NCBI GenBank assembly: GCA_020630435.1
Contig: JAHDBJ010000047.1
Span: forward strand, 1 to 37,276
DNA length: 37,276 nt
Reading direction: 5' to 3'
From: Saprospiraceae bacterium
GTDB taxonomy: Bacteria; Bacteroidota; Bacteroidia; Chitinophagales; Saprospiraceae
Numbering within the stretch: the stretch's first letter is position 1; each line of letters starts with the position of its first letter. Below, in pieces: positions 1 through 9,700 of this stretch. The notes under the pieces are model-generated. The model saw only the letters and a program-made list of their open reading frames with translations, was not told the origin of the DNA and made no database searches. The position numbers and the translations under genes are program-made.

Positions 1-118
1 ATTTAAATATTTGTTTAATAAGTGATTATGTATTTTTTGTTTGGCTATTTTCTTTTTCTAAGAGGATGCTAAACATTTTAAAGTAAGTTTGATTATTTTT
101 ATGACTTGTGACATAAGA

Positions 119-175
119 CAATTAAAAGAAAACTATAGAATGAATGATTAATTGTCTTTTAATTGACATTTTTTT
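119..175 (+). terminator. Possible terminator of a gene left of the window
   Basis: CAATTAAAAGA (119-129) pairs perfectly over 11 bp with TCTTTTAATTG (155-165), and a run of seven T follows at 169-175. The 25-nt loop is long and the stem is AT-rich, so this is only a candidate rho-independent terminator for plus-strand transcription entering from outside the window. Confidence 0.3.
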
Positions 176-390
176 CGTGTAAATCGAAGTTGAAAACATC
201 TTTTTTATTCAAAAAACTTAAAAGACTAGAAAAGAAAACAGAAATTTTAATCATTTTTTAGGTTAAAAATGTTTAAATACTATAGCTATGAAAAGAGATT
301 TATTGGAATTTTAAACGCATTATTTCATAGAAAAAAATTACTTTTGTGGTTCAAAATTGATATTGTTTAGAAACAGGTCTTGGTGTATTC

Positions 391-408
391 AATATGGTGT
401 TCCATATT
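391..408 (+). promoter_or_regulatory. Dyad in the aconitase leader
   Basis: AATATGG and CCATATT form a perfect 7-bp inverted repeat with a TGTT spacer, 45 bases before the aconitase start. It could be an operator or an RNA hairpin in the leader. An outer CAGGT (374-378) / ACCTG (420-424) pair could enclose it. No regulator is identified. Confidence 0.3.
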
Positions 409-452
409 ATTGTTTTTAAACCTGATTTTTAATATTAAAAATAAAATTTAAT

Positions 453-2723
453 ATGGTATTTGATTTAGACATGATTAAAGCTCATTATACGAGCTATAAG
501 TCTAAAGTTGATGCTGCCAGAGATGTATTGGGTAGGCCATTGGCTTTAGCAGAAAAAATTCTTTATGCTCATTTACATAAAGATTCGCCTCTTAAAAAGT
601 ATGAACGAGGTAAGGATTATGTATTCTATGCACCAGACCGAGTAGCTATGCAAGATGCAACTGCCCAGATGGCATTGCTTCAATTTATGATGGCAGGAAA
701 AGACAAAGTCGCAGTACCTTCAACGGTTCATTGTGATCATTTAATTCAGGCTAAAGAAGAAGCACATATTGATCTTACTGTTGCCAATGAAGCAAATAAA
801 GAAGTTTATGAGTTCTTAGCATCAGTGTCTAATAAGTATGGTGTTGGGTTTTGGAAGCCAGGAGCAGGAATAATTCATCAAGTTGTTCTAGAAAATTATG
901 CTTTTCCTGGAGGAATGATGATAGGAACAGATTCACATACCGTAAATGCTGGAGGATTAGGAATGGTGGCTATTGGTGTTGGTGGGGCAGATGCAGTAGA
1001 TGTGATGGCAGGAATGCCTTGGGAGTTAAAAAATCCTAAACTTATCGGAGTTAAGTTGACAGGGACTCTAAGTGGTTGGACTTCGCCGAAAGATGTTATC
1101 TTAAAAGTAGCAGATATTCTAACTGTAAAAGGAGGTACAGGAGCTATCGTTGAATATTTTGGAGATGGAGCGAAGAGTATGTCTTGTACTGGTAAAGGAA
1201 CTATCTGTAATATGGGAGCGGAAATAGGTGCTACGACTTCTACGTTTGGTTATGACGAAAGTATGTCTCGTTATTTAAAAGCCACAGGAAGAGCAGAGGT
1301 AGCAGCTTTAGCGGATGAAATTGCAAATGAATTAACAGGTGATCCAGAAGTATACGCAAACCCAGAAAAGTACTTCGATCAAGTAATAGAAATAGATTTA
1401 TCTACATTAGAACCTCATTTGAATGGTCCATTTACACCAGATTTAGCAACGCCTATATCTCAGATGGCTACTAGAATGGTAGAAAAAGATTGGCCTTCTG
1501 ATTTAGAGTATTGTTTAATTGGTTCTTGCACAAATTCTTCTTACGAAGATATTACTAGGTCAGCCTCTATTGTGGAACAAGCTATTGCGAAAGGGATTAA
1601 ACCTAAATCTCACTTAACGATTACTCCTGGTTCAGAACAAGTACGTTATACAATTGAAAGGGATGGACTTATAGAGACCTTTGAAAAAGCGGGAGCTACG
1701 GTTTTTGCCAATGCCTGTGGGCCCTGTATTGGTCAGTGGGCTAGGGCAGGAGCAGAGAAAAAGGAAAAAAATAGTATTGTACATTCTTTTAATAGAAATT
1801 TTTCAAAAAGAGCAGATGGTAATCCCAATACGCATGCTTTTGTGGGATCTCCAGAATTAGTAACAGCACTAGCATTAGCTGGAAATTTGGGTTTTAATCC
1901 TATTACGGATACCCTAACAAATGAGAATGGAGAGCAAGTGAAATTGGAGCCGCCTAAAGGATATGAATTGCCGCCTAAAGGATTTGATGTAGAAGACGCT
2001 GGATTTATTGCACCAATTGAAAATGGTAGTAGTGTAAATGTAGTCGTTAGTCCTACTTCTAATAGGTTACAACTACTTACTCCTTTTGTTCCTATTTCAT
2101 CTGATGAAGTTAAAGGCATGAGGGTTTTAATTAAAACAAAAGGAAAATGTACGACTGATCATATTTCAATGGCAGGTCCATGGTTGAAGTTTAGAGGACA
2201 CTTGGAAAATATTTCAAATAACTGTTTGATAGGAGCGGTTAACTTTTTTAATGAAGAGACAAATAATGTTATCAATTACGCTGAGAACAAATATATGCCC
2301 GTTCCAGATTCCGCTAGAGCTTATCAAAAGTCAGGTATCGGAACAGTCGTTTTTGGAGAAGATAATTATGGAGAAGGCTCATCAAGGGAACATGCTGCAA
2401 TGGAACCACGGTTCTTGGGCGTGAAAGCTGTTATTGTAAAATCTTTTGCTCGTATCCACGAAACGAACTTGAAAAAGCAAGGTATGCTAGGATTGACTTT
2501 TGTAAATCCAACAGATTATGATAAAGTTCGTCAGGATGATACGGTAGACATTCCTGATTTTGCAGAAATGACAGCAGGGAAAAACTTAACAATAGTTTTA
2601 AATCATGCTGATGGTACAACGGATAGTTTTGAAGTTGCGCATACATATAATCAAGCACAAATTGATTGGGTTAGAGCAGGCTCAGCATTGAATAAAATAA
2701 GAGAGGAAGCAGGAGTAAGTTAA
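453..2723 (+). CDS. acn: Aconitate hydratase (mitochondrial-type aconitase)
   Basis: Aconitase interconverts citrate and isocitrate through cis-aconitate in the TCA cycle, using a cytosolic [4Fe-4S] cluster. The 756-aa length fits the mitochondrial-type family rather than the longer AcnA/IRP type (about 890 aa). The three cluster ligands are visible: Cys359 in [10 protein letters not shown], and Cys422 and Cys425 in [16 protein letters not shown] active-site segment lies at about 158-163, and the swivel-domain motif [14 protein letters not shown] is in the C-terminal quarter. The ATG at 453 gives the expected N-terminus. The gene stands alone, followed by two hairpins before mscL. Identification is confident. 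Confidence 0.97.
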   Translation: MVFDLDMIKAHYTSYKSKVDAARDVLGRPLALAEKILYAHLHKDSPLKKYERGKDYVFYAPDRVAMQDATAQMALLQFMMAGKDKVAVPSTVHCDHLIQAKEEAHIDLTVANEANKEVYEFLASVSNKYGVGFWKPGAGIIHQVVLENYAFPGGMMIGTDSHTVNAGGLGMVAIGVGGADAVDVMAGMPWELKNPKLIGVKLTGTLSGWTSPKDVILKVADILTVKGGTGAIVEYFGDGAKSMSCTGKGTICNMGAEIGATTSTFGYDESMSRYLKATGRAEVAALADEIANELTGDPEVYANPEKYFDQVIEIDLSTLEPHLNGPFTPDLATPISQMATRMVEKDWPSDLEYCLIGSCTNSSYEDITRSASIVEQAIAKGIKPKSHLTITPGSEQVRYTIERDGLIETFEKAGATVFANACGPCIGQWARAGAEKKEKNSIVHSFNRNFSKRADGNPNTHAFVGSPELVTALALAGNLGFNPITDTLTNENGEQVKLEPPKGYELPPKGFDVEDAGFIAPIENGSSVNVVVSPTSNRLQLLTPFVPISSDEVKGMRVLIKTKGKCTTDHISMAGPWLKFRGHLENISNNCLIGAVNFFNEETNNVINYAENKYMPVPDSARAYQKSGIGTVVFGEDNYGEGSSREHAAMEPRFLGVKAVIVKSFARIHETNLKKQGMLGLTFVNPTDYDKVRQDDTVDIPDFAEMTAGKNLTIVLNHADGTTDSFEVAHTYNQAQIDWVRAGSALNKIREEAGVS

Positions 2724-2740
2724 TTAGTCTCTATATTAAT

Positions 2741-2775
2741 AAACTGTAATATTTGTTACTATTACAGTTTTCTTC
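2741..2775 (+). terminator. Terminator after aconitase
   Basis: An 11-bp stem, AAACTGTAATA with TATTACAGTTT (2741-2751 and 2760-2770), has an 8-base loop and ends in a T-rich stretch. It starts 17 bases after the aconitase stop codon. Confidence 0.6.
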
Positions 2776-2791
2776 GTCTCTAAATCGAGAG

Positions 2792-2875
2792 TGCGAATCA
2801 AACGTTAAAAATTATAACCAAATTAATCTTAATTGAAGTATATTTGGTTGTTTACAGTTTGATTCGCATTTTTTT
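2792..2875 (+). terminator. Second, two-tier hairpin with T-tract (terminator or small RNA)
   Basis: TGCGAATCAAAC (2792-2803) pairs perfectly over 12 bp with GTTTGATTCGCA (2857-2868), followed by seven T (2869-2875). Inside the loop, AACCAAAT (2816-2823) pairs with ATTTGGTT (2842-2849). The structure ends like a rho-independent terminator, but it comes after a terminator that already serves aconitase. It may therefore end a short separate transcript (small RNA) or insulate mscL. Confidence 0.5.
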
Positions 2876-2919
2876 ATCTACTAACTAACTTTTATTTTTT
2901 AACTAACTTTAATCAACAG

Positions 2920-3336
2920 ATGATTCAAGAATTCAAAGATTTTATTATGAAGGGCAACGTGCTAGAATTAGCAGTTGCTGTTATTATCGCTGGTGCATTT
3001 GGCGCTGTTATTACTACTTTTACCAATGATGTTTTAATGCCACCTATTGGTATGGCTCTTGGAGGAGTAGATTTTTCTGAACTTAAAATGGTTTTACAAG
3101 AAGCAGCTCCTGCTGTAATGGAAGGTGATAAAGTTGTTAAAGCGGAAGTCGCTGAAGTTGCTGTTCGTTGGGGAAAATGGGTGAAAACAATTATTGACTT
3201 TCTTATTATAGCTTTTATACTATTTTTAATTATTAAAGGGTATAATAAAACTCAAGAACCACCAGCAGAAGAAGCTCCTGCAGGACCAACTCAAGAAGAA
3301 TTACTTGCAGAAATTAGAGATTTATTACGAAAATAA
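2920..3336 (+). CDS. mscL: Large-conductance mechanosensitive channel MscL
   Basis: MscL is a homopentameric inner-membrane channel that opens under membrane tension and releases solutes on hypo-osmotic shock. The 138-aa protein has the family signature at its N-terminus (EFKDFIMKGNVLELAVAV), the Gly/Ala-rich TM1 pore helix at about 15-45 and TM2 at about 88-108. A charged C-terminal helix (QEELLAEIRDLLRK) corresponds to the cytoplasmic bundle. The periplasmic loop is rich in Glu, Val and Ala. Its ATG follows a leader with the direct repeat AACTAACTTT. A strong bidirectional terminator separates it from the convergent DUF4290 gene. Confidence 0.96.
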   Translation: MIQEFKDFIMKGNVLELAVAVIIAGAFGAVITTFTNDVLMPPIGMALGGVDFSELKMVLQEAAPAVMEGDKVVKAEVAEVAVRWGKWVKTIIDFLIIAFILFLIIKGYNKTQEPPAEEAPAGPTQEELLAEIRDLLRK

Positions 3337-3355
3337 ATTTAAAATAGCATTCAAT

Positions 3356-3396
3356 AAAAAGGCACTATTCTATTTTTTATAGAATAGTGCCTTTTT
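3356..3396. terminator. Bidirectional terminator between mscL and the DUF4290 gene
   Basis: GGCACTATTCTA (3361-3372) pairs perfectly with TAGAATAGTGCC (3380-3391). Five A precede and five T follow, so the hairpin has a U-tract on both strands. It lies between two convergent genes. Confidence 0.9.
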
Positions 3397-3430
3397 ATTT
3401 CATTAAACTGATGTTGAGTTTTGATGTACT

Positions 3431-4132
3431 TTATTTTCTTTTTCGCCCTTTATTTCCTCCGCTACGATTATTATTGGAACGGTGATTTCGCCCACTATTA
3501 TTCGTTCGCTTTTTATTCCTCCTATTGTTATTATATCCTCCACTATGATGATAACTATTACTAGAGACTTTAGATGTAGCTTCAATGACTACATTTTCAT
3601 CTAGTTCTAATTGACCTTCAGAAATGGTCTTTAAATCATTTCTAATATTGTCATCCGTGCTAAAGTTTTCTTTATTCCAAATGTTATGGGCTAGTTTCAT
3701 ATAAGACGCAATGACTTTAGTATAGCCTTTTTTCATTTCTTCATCTTCCATCTCTACAGCTTTTTTGATCATCTTTTGAACATTATAACCATAGTGTTTA
3801 TACTTAACATCACCTAGAGGGTATGAGATTTGTTCAGGCTTTTTTACTATATCATTTGGAGAAGGCATAGGCCCTAGTGTAGGTTTTACGTCTAACTCAT
3901 AATTTGCAATTCTAAAAATATGTTGCCATAATTTAATCCTTGAATCTTCTTGATTCCGAGATTGAGGATACATACGTTGCATTAAATCAATAACCTTTTC
4001 TACATAAGCCTGACGTTCTTGATCATTTTCGATTGTCTTAGCATGACGAATCATTTTTTGAACGTTACGTCCATATTCTCGTATTACAAGTTCATCTTTC
4101 TCTGAATTATATTCAATATTTATTTCGTCCAT
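3431..4132 (-). CDS. DUF4290 domain protein
   Basis: A 233-aa soluble protein. Residues 1 to about 175 match the Bacteroidota-restricted DUF4290 family as I know it: a helical domain with two similar segments, YGRNVQKMIRHAKTIE near residue 20 and YGYNVQKMIKKAVEME near 115. The C-terminal 45 residues are a low-complexity tail rich in Asn, Arg, Gly and Lys, which suggests nucleic-acid binding by inference only. It sits just downstream of glmS on the same strand (42-base gap). The two may be co-transcribed. The molecular function is not known to me. Confidence 0.8.
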   Translation of the reverse strand: MDEINIEYNSEKDELVIREYGRNVQKMIRHAKTIENDQERQAYVEKVIDLMQRMYPQSRNQEDSRIKLWQHIFRIANYELDVKPTLGPMPSPNDIVKKPEQISYPLGDVKYKHYGYNVQKMIKKAVEMEDEEMKKGYTKVIASYMKLAHNIWNKENFSTDDNIRNDLKTISEGQLELDENVVIEATSKVSSNSYHHSGGYNNNRRNKKRTNNSGRNHRSNNNRSGGNKGRKRK

Positions 4133-4174
4133 ATAACTAACATATTTTATGATTTCTTTTAAAAATATACACTC

Positions 4175-6016
4175 TTACTCTACAGTAACAGACTTGGCAA
4201 GATTTCTTGGTTGATCTACATTGCAACCTCTCATTACAGCAATATGGTAAGAAAGAAGTTGAAGCGGAATAACCGATAGTAAAGGCGTAAACGGTTCTTC
4301 TGTATGAGGTATTTCTATCGTATAATCAGCGATTTCACTAATTGTCTTCTCACCTTCATTAACTACAGCAATAATTTTGCCTTTTCTTGCTTTTACTTCT
4401 TGTACATTACTAACTACTTTTTCGTAAGCACTCTTATTTGTTGCAATGACTACTACAGGCATATTTTCGTCAATGAGTGCAATAGGCCCATGCTTCATCT
4501 CCGCAGCTGGATATCCTTCCGCATGAATATAAGATATTTCTTTCAATTTTAATGCTCCTTCAAGAGCTACAGGAAAATTATATCCTCTACCTAAGTATAG
4601 AGCATTTGGAGAGTCCTTAATTTCTTCTGCAATATACTTGACTTGTGCATCACATTTCAGGGCTTCACCAACTTTTCTAGGAATATTTTCCAACTCTGTA
4701 ATTAAGGTATGAAAATAAGAATTAGAAATTGTTCCCTTCTCCCTTGCTAAACACAGTGCCATCATTGTAAGCAATGTTACTTGACCTGTAAAAGCCTTTG
4801 TAGAAGCAACCCCAATTTCTGGACCTGCATGAATATAAGAGCCTGAATCTGTAACCCGAGCAATGGATGAACCTACAACATTACAAATACCATAGGTTAA
4901 TGCCCCCTTACGTTTTGCCAATTCAAGTGCTGCTAAAGTATCAGCAGTCTCTCCAGATTGAGAAATTGCTATAACAACATCATTTTCGGTAATAATAGGA
5001 TTTCGATATCTAAATTCAGAAGCATACTCTACTTCTACTGGAATCCTTGCAAGATCTTCAATAAGATATTCTGCAATCAAACCTGAATGCCAAGATGTAC
5101 CACAAGCAGCAATAATAAATCTATTGGCTTTACTTATTTTATTTTTATGTTCTTTTAACCCTCCCAACGTAATCCAACCTTCTTTTGCATTAAGCCTCCC
5201 TCTCATACAATCATCTACAGTAGTCGGTTGTTCGTGTATTTCTTTTAACATGAAATAATCATACCCTCCCTTTTCTAACAATTCAATTTGCATATCCAAT
5301 TCATGGATAAAAGGTGTTCGGATTTCATTATCAGTAATATTTTTTATTTGTAGTCCTTCTTTACGACTTACAACAGCAATTTCTCCATCATTTAGATAGA
5401 CAACTTGCTTGGTATGTTCAATAATTGGTGTAGCATCAGATGCAATAAAAAACTCTCCTTCTCCAATACCAATTACTAAAGGACTAGCTTTCCTAGCAGC
5501 AACTAATTTATCAGGATCATTTCTATCAATAACAACAATGGCATATGCACCAATTACTTTATTTAAAGCTGCTCTTACCGCTTCTTCTATGGAAAGATTT
5601 TCTTTATCCTGAATTTCTTCAATAAGGTGTACCAAAACCTCTGTATCGGTATCACTTTCAAAAACGTGCCCTTCTCGTTGAAGCATTGCTTTTATGGGGG
5701 CGTAATTCTCAATTATTCCATTATGAATAAGCGTTAACCGACCATTTCCAGAAGTATGAGGGTGAGCATTGACATCATTAGGCTCTCCATGAGTAGCCCA
5801 GCGAGTATGTCCAATTCCAATACTTCCTTTTTTATCTTTTTCTGTTGTAAAACTTATTAATTGACTTACTTTTCCTTTTTGCTTGTAAATATTTAGAGAG
5901 CCATTAAACAAAGCGATACCAGCACTATCATATCCTCGATATTCTAATCGTTGTAATCCTTTGATTAAAATTGGGTAAGCATCTTTATTTCCAATATAGC
6001 CAACAATTCCGCACAT
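4175..6016 (-). CDS. glmS: Glutamine-fructose-6-phosphate aminotransferase (isomerizing)
   Basis: GlmS makes glucosamine-6-phosphate from fructose-6-phosphate and glutamine, the first step to UDP-GlcNAc for peptidoglycan and surface polysaccharides. The 613-aa length is typical. The N-terminal glutaminase domain starts MCGIVGYIG, with Cys2 as nucleophile once Met is removed. It includes GHTRWATHG and a GNGRLTLIHNGIIENY segment. Two SIS sugar-isomerase domains follow, with CGTSWHSG, SQSGETADT and GRGYNFPVALEGALKLKE. The C-terminus LAKSVTVE carries the conserved lysine. Its product feeds the polysaccharide locus elsewhere in this window, though that link is metabolic and not operonic. No glmS ribozyme is evident upstream. 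Confidence 0.97.
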   Translation of the reverse strand: MCGIVGYIGNKDAYPILIKGLQRLEYRGYDSAGIALFNGSLNIYKQKGKVSQLISFTTEKDKKGSIGIGHTRWATHGEPNDVNAHPHTSGNGRLTLIHNGIIENYAPIKAMLQREGHVFESDTDTEVLVHLIEEIQDKENLSIEEAVRAALNKVIGAYAIVVIDRNDPDKLVAARKASPLVIGIGEGEFFIASDATPIIEHTKQVVYLNDGEIAVVSRKEGLQIKNITDNEIRTPFIHELDMQIELLEKGGYDYFMLKEIHEQPTTVDDCMRGRLNAKEGWITLGGLKEHKNKISKANRFIIAACGTSWHSGLIAEYLIEDLARIPVEVEYASEFRYRNPIITENDVVIAISQSGETADTLAALELAKRKGALTYGICNVVGSSIARVTDSGSYIHAGPEIGVASTKAFTGQVTLLTMMALCLAREKGTISNSYFHTLITELENIPRKVGEALKCDAQVKYIAEEIKDSPNALYLGRGYNFPVALEGALKLKEISYIHAEGYPAAEMKHGPIALIDENMPVVVIATNKSAYEKVVSNVQEVKARKGKIIAVVNEGEKTISEIADYTIEIPHTEEPFTPLLSVIPLQLLSYHIAVMRGCNVDQPRNLAKSVTVE

Positions 6017-6335
6017 AATAATTTAATTTTAATTTCTAAAGAATAGGTTTTGGGGACTGAAAAACAGTTTTATTTGGATAATGGAACGGGATACGGTCTG
6101 AATACTTCAGAAAAGTTTTTCAATTGTATTTTCTAATAGCTTAAAATAACATTAAGGACTAGTAAGAATTAAGGTTATTTGTCTACTATTTAGATATGTA
6201 AGTTATTAAAATAAATATACCTCTACAAAATTTGTGTGAATTATTTTTGTGACAGGCATATTATTTAGTTATAATAAAATTTATATTTATTTATACTTTA
6301 TGTAGTTCTAACCTAGAAATACACTACGGTTAGAC
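6017..6335. other. AT-rich gap between glmS and the DUF4270 gene
   Basis: These 319 bases hold no supported gene. At the right end, TCTAACC (6307-6313) pairs with GGTTAGA (6328-6334) just after the DUF4270 stop codon on the minus strand. No U-tract follows, so I do not call it a terminator. The glmS promoter should lie in this gap, but I cannot assign its boxes. Confidence 0.4.
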
Positions 6336-7733
6336 TTAGTCTATTTTTGTATAAATAATATTAAGCTTAATAGGATATTCACTACCTGCACCATATAAAA
6401 TACTTCTTTCGGCTGTTCCCTGTTTTACCAAACCACTATTCTGAATCCATTGAGGAGACAGTATTTTCAAATAAAGATTATTGTCAAAGGCACTACCATT
6501 AATAATATTTTGGAAATGACTTGAAATTTTCATAGTGTATTTTCTAATAGTTTGCCCATCAATAACTTCCTCCTCAACTGTACCACCAAAAAAGTTACTA
6601 TTTCTAGTAGAAATCATATTGAGTACTTCTACAAGACTAATAAATGTACCATCACTATTTTTATAACCACATATAATATTTGAAGCAGGAGGATATAGTC
6701 CTGTATCATCCCCCATTATATCTGCAATAGTAAACTCCAATTCTGCACTATTAACAATAACATCTCCTAGATTTTCAACTGTTGGGAAACTAAGTTTTAT
6801 ATTAGGCCCTGCCATAGCTTGTATAAATAGCAGACTATCTGAATTTTGTGGATTGTCAATATAGTTATTAACAAGAGCATTTGACCAATCATGCTGAAAA
6901 CGAACAGATCTCGCACTTAAACCATTAAGGGGATATTCGACCAATAAAGACTCTTCGTCTTTCGTGAAATAAACTTGTAATTGTGTGTTATTGGATACGA
7001 AACTCAACATTGACTTACTAGTTTCTTCAGGATAAACATATAAGCCAGGAAAAGCCTCAATAAATGATTCATTATTTTCATAATCCAAAGAATCAAGTTC
7101 AAATAGAAGTTTCTCTCCTAAGGCATTATCAAGGGGAATTCTTAATTGAGGATATGTATAATTAAAATACGAGGTATCTTGCCCCATGTCAGTAGTATCT
7201 TGTACTAAGGTAGCATATCTAGTATATGGAGTTGGATAAAAGGTATATGTACCAATAGGAGTAGGTGCTACTGCAAAGCTTTGATCTGAATTATAAGTAG
7301 CTGTATTATCCATAGCTTCTGAAAGCTCTTTAACCGTAACGGTGAAAGGAGCTAAGGTATCACCATAGATAGCTAAAGTATCATACCTCATGGAGAGAAT
7401 AACAGAATCAATAACAGCGTCGTCAAAATCAAAGACACTACTTGCACTTGTAAATGATAATCTAGGCTGTATATAAAAACTAGAATTAGCTTTTCCAAAG
7501 ATAGGTTCATTTATTTCTCCTAATAGCATATAGGCAATAGGTAGATTAGGATCAAACGTGATGACTTCATCAGATGGTACAGTAAGACCTATAACAGAGA
7601 GTGTATCTGTTGAAAAAAAATTAGATTGATCGTTTTCAACTAATTCTGCTCCAACATCACTAGGATCATTACAAGAACCAGATAAAACCAAGATAAGGGG
7701 TAGCACTAAAAGTGCATAGATAACTTGCTTCAT
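6336..7733 (-). CDS. DUF4270 family lipoprotein
   Basis: A 465-aa exported protein. Residues 1-20 form a lipoprotein signal peptide (hydrophobic stretch, then LSGSC with the lipidated Cys21). The mature part begins NDPSDVGAELVENDQ, the usual opening of DUF4270 proteins in Bacteroidota. It is predicted beta-rich, with no transmembrane segment beyond the signal. It follows the GT5-like gene on the same strand (29-base gap), an arrangement I recall from other Bacteroidota. Its function is unknown; an outer-membrane-anchored surface or periplasmic role is inferred from the lipobox. Confidence 0.85.
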   Translation of the reverse strand: MKQVIYALLVLPLILVLSGSCNDPSDVGAELVENDQSNFFSTDTLSVIGLTVPSDEVITFDPNLPIAYMLLGEINEPIFGKANSSFYIQPRLSFTSASSVFDFDDAVIDSVILSMRYDTLAIYGDTLAPFTVTVKELSEAMDNTATYNSDQSFAVAPTPIGTYTFYPTPYTRYATLVQDTTDMGQDTSYFNYTYPQLRIPLDNALGEKLLFELDSLDYENNESFIEAFPGLYVYPEETSKSMLSFVSNNTQLQVYFTKDEESLLVEYPLNGLSARSVRFQHDWSNALVNNYIDNPQNSDSLLFIQAMAGPNIKLSFPTVENLGDVIVNSAELEFTIADIMGDDTGLYPPASNIICGYKNSDGTFISLVEVLNMISTRNSNFFGGTVEEEVIDGQTIRKYTMKISSHFQNIINGSAFDNNLYLKILSPQWIQNSGLVKQGTAERSILYGAGSEYPIKLNIIYTKID

Positions 7734-7762
7734 TAATATTAAGTATGACTGTTTTCCTGTAT

Positions 7763-8587
7763 TTATTTTTCTACTTCTTTTTCCAAAAGAGAATCAAAAA
7801 AGTCTAAACATGCTGGAAGTAACTCGTCTCCCTCAATGTAACTCAATACAGGCTTGTCTAATGTTAATAATGCATTTGAAACGTTCTCATTTATTGTTTC
7901 GCTGCCTTGAATCACAGCATCTGCAAAACTATATGCACCTTTTTCTAATGTAATATCATCCCCTTCAACATAAGCAACAAGATCACTTTCTTCCAAGGCA
8001 TTGATAGAAGCCTTCGAAATAAAATCTTTTGATAAGGTATGTTCTAAAGTATTACTGTAAGAGGAATAGACTACTTTAGAATTTCTAAATAAGGGATCAT
8101 TTTTATAAGCAGTCTTAAGATATAACGGTACTAAACTTGTCATCCATCCATGACAATGAACTATATCTGGAGCCCAACCAAACTTTTTGACCGTTTCTAT
8201 TACACCTTTGCAAAAGAATATCATTCGCTCTGCATTATCCTCAAAAGGTTCACCCTTATCATCTTCAAATACTGATTTTCTTTTGAAGAAATCTTCATTG
8301 TCTAAAAAATAAACCTGCATTCTTGCGCCTGGTAGAGAAGCAACCTTGATGATTAACGGATAATCATCATCATCTACAATAATATTCATCCCTGACAATC
8401 TCACCACTTCGTGAAGACGGTGCCTGCGTTCATTAATAACACCAAATCGAGGCATCAATACACGTATTTCCATACCCTTTTGCTGGACATATTGTGGTAG
8501 TTTTCTTGCAGTATCAGATATTTCAGATAGGGCGGTGTAGGGGTTCATTTCTTGCGTGACAAACAATACACGTTTCTTATTGCTCAT
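7763..8587 (-). CDS. Glycogen/starch synthase N-domain protein (GT5-like, short)
   Basis: At 274 aa this covers only the N-terminal Rossmann half of a GT5 glycogen synthase (about 480 aa). It begins RVLFVTQEMNPYTALSEISD, where true synthases have a KxGGL ADP-glucose motif that is missing here. It keeps DIVHCHGWMTSLVPLYLKT, the segment that normally positions the acceptor side of the cleft. There is no C-terminal GT-B domain. Similar short proteins next to panC occur in Bacteroidota and are annotated as glycogen synthase, but catalysis is doubtful. It is divergent from panC and precedes the DUF4270 gene. Confidence 0.8.
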   Translation of the reverse strand: MSNKKRVLFVTQEMNPYTALSEISDTARKLPQYVQQKGMEIRVLMPRFGVINERRHRLHEVVRLSGMNIIVDDDDYPLIIKVASLPGARMQVYFLDNEDFFKRKSVFEDDKGEPFEDNAERMIFFCKGVIETVKKFGWAPDIVHCHGWMTSLVPLYLKTAYKNDPLFRNSKVVYSSYSNTLEHTLSKDFISKASINALEESDLVAYVEGDDITLEKGAYSFADAVIQGSETINENVSNALLTLDKPVLSYIEGDELLPACLDFFDSLLEKEVEK

Positions 8588-8826
8588 GTAAAATTTTATT
8601 TTTTGTTTTCTTAAAAAAGAAAAAAATCAGAATAGGCTTGCAAAATTACAAAAAAAAAACGAGTTTACCCCAAATTTTGACAAATTCAAATATTATTAAC
8701 AGCTTTATATCGTGATATTATATTGAAAATTGTCAAAAATGATATGCTTCTAATCAAAAGCAATTTTTTTAAAATACACTCACCTTTGAGCTTTGTATAT
8801 TTACTCACCTAATTTAAGGTATTATT

Positions 8827-9675
8827 ATGTTGTTGTTCAAGACATTAAATGATCTTCAAAAACATATTACATTACTTAAACAAAAAGGATCGACCATTGG
8901 TTTTGTGCCTACTATGGGGGCATTACATCAAGGGCATCTTTCCTTAATCCAAAAAGCGAAAGCTTATAAGGATGTTGTAGTCTGTAGTATCTTTGTAAAT
9001 CCAACGCAATTTGATGATGCTAAAGATTTAGAAAAATATCCTAGAACACTAGGACGTGATATTGAGTTGTTGGAGCAGATCAATACCGATATATTATTTG
9101 CTCCTAGTGTACATGAAGTATATCCTAAAGGATTAGATACTTCGTTATCCCTAGATTTTGGACAGTTGGATAAAGTGCTTGAAGGAGCATTTCGTCTAGG
9201 ACATTTTGATGGAATGGCTCAAGTCGTTAAAAGATTATTAGATATGGTGACTCCTGACCGTTTGTATATGGGGCAGAAAGATTATCAGCAATTTACAATC
9301 GTTCGGAGTATGCTAGAGCAAATCAATCTGGATATTGAACTTATTGTTTGCCCCATAAAACGAGAACAAGATGGCTTGGCAATGAGTTCTCGAAATACTC
9401 GCTTAAATGTTAAAGAACGAGAACAGGCTACTTTATTATCGGAGTTACTTTTTTATACAAAAGACAATATTAAAAATCAATCTATTAGAGCGTTAAAAAA
9501 ATACGCTCTAAAACGCTTGTCGCAAGAACCAAATTTTAAAGTAGATTATTTTGAAATTGTAGATGGGAAAACGTTGCAGGAGATAGATTCTATTGAGAAT
9601 GTGGATAGTGCAATTGCTTGTACTGCTGTATTTGTAGGCGAAATTCGTCTAATTGATAATATAATTTTGAAGTAA
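8827..9675 (+). CDS. panC: Pantothenate synthetase
   Basis: PanC joins pantoate and beta-alanine with ATP to give pantothenate, the precursor of coenzyme A. The 282-aa length is normal. Visible motifs are PTMGALHQGHLSLI with the HxGH ATP-binding signature (His34-His37), FVNPTQF, GQKDYQQ and the KMSKS-like MSSRNTRL. The ATG at 8827 gives the standard start. The next gene, a YbhN-type membrane protein, follows after 25 bases and is probably in the same transcript. panD is not directly adjacent here. Confidence 0.97.
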   Translation: MLLFKTLNDLQKHITLLKQKGSTIGFVPTMGALHQGHLSLIQKAKAYKDVVVCSIFVNPTQFDDAKDLEKYPRTLGRDIELLEQINTDILFAPSVHEVYPKGLDTSLSLDFGQLDKVLEGAFRLGHFDGMAQVVKRLLDMVTPDRLYMGQKDYQQFTIVRSMLEQINLDIELIVCPIKREQDGLAMSSRNTRLNVKEREQATLLSELLFYTKDNIKNQSIRALKKYALKRLSQEPNFKVDYFEIVDGKTLQEIDSIENVDSAIACTAVFVGEIRLIDNIILK

Positions 9676-9700
9676 TTTTTTAAAATCCTATTCAAAGGTT

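Larger units (their letters stand above)
1..452. other. Intergenic region upstream of aconitase
   Basis: No coding region is supported in these 452 bases, which are very AT-rich. They contain a terminator-like hairpin near 119-175 and a small perfect dyad at 391-408. A box matching TAnnTTTG is present at 339-346, but no convincing -33 element stands in front of it, so no promoter is claimed. Confidence 0.5.

Noticed and set aside
6017-6335. glmS ribozyme upstream of glmS
   Set aside because: The glmS leader is AT-rich without a recognisable core, and such ribozymes are mainly known from Gram-positive bacteria.
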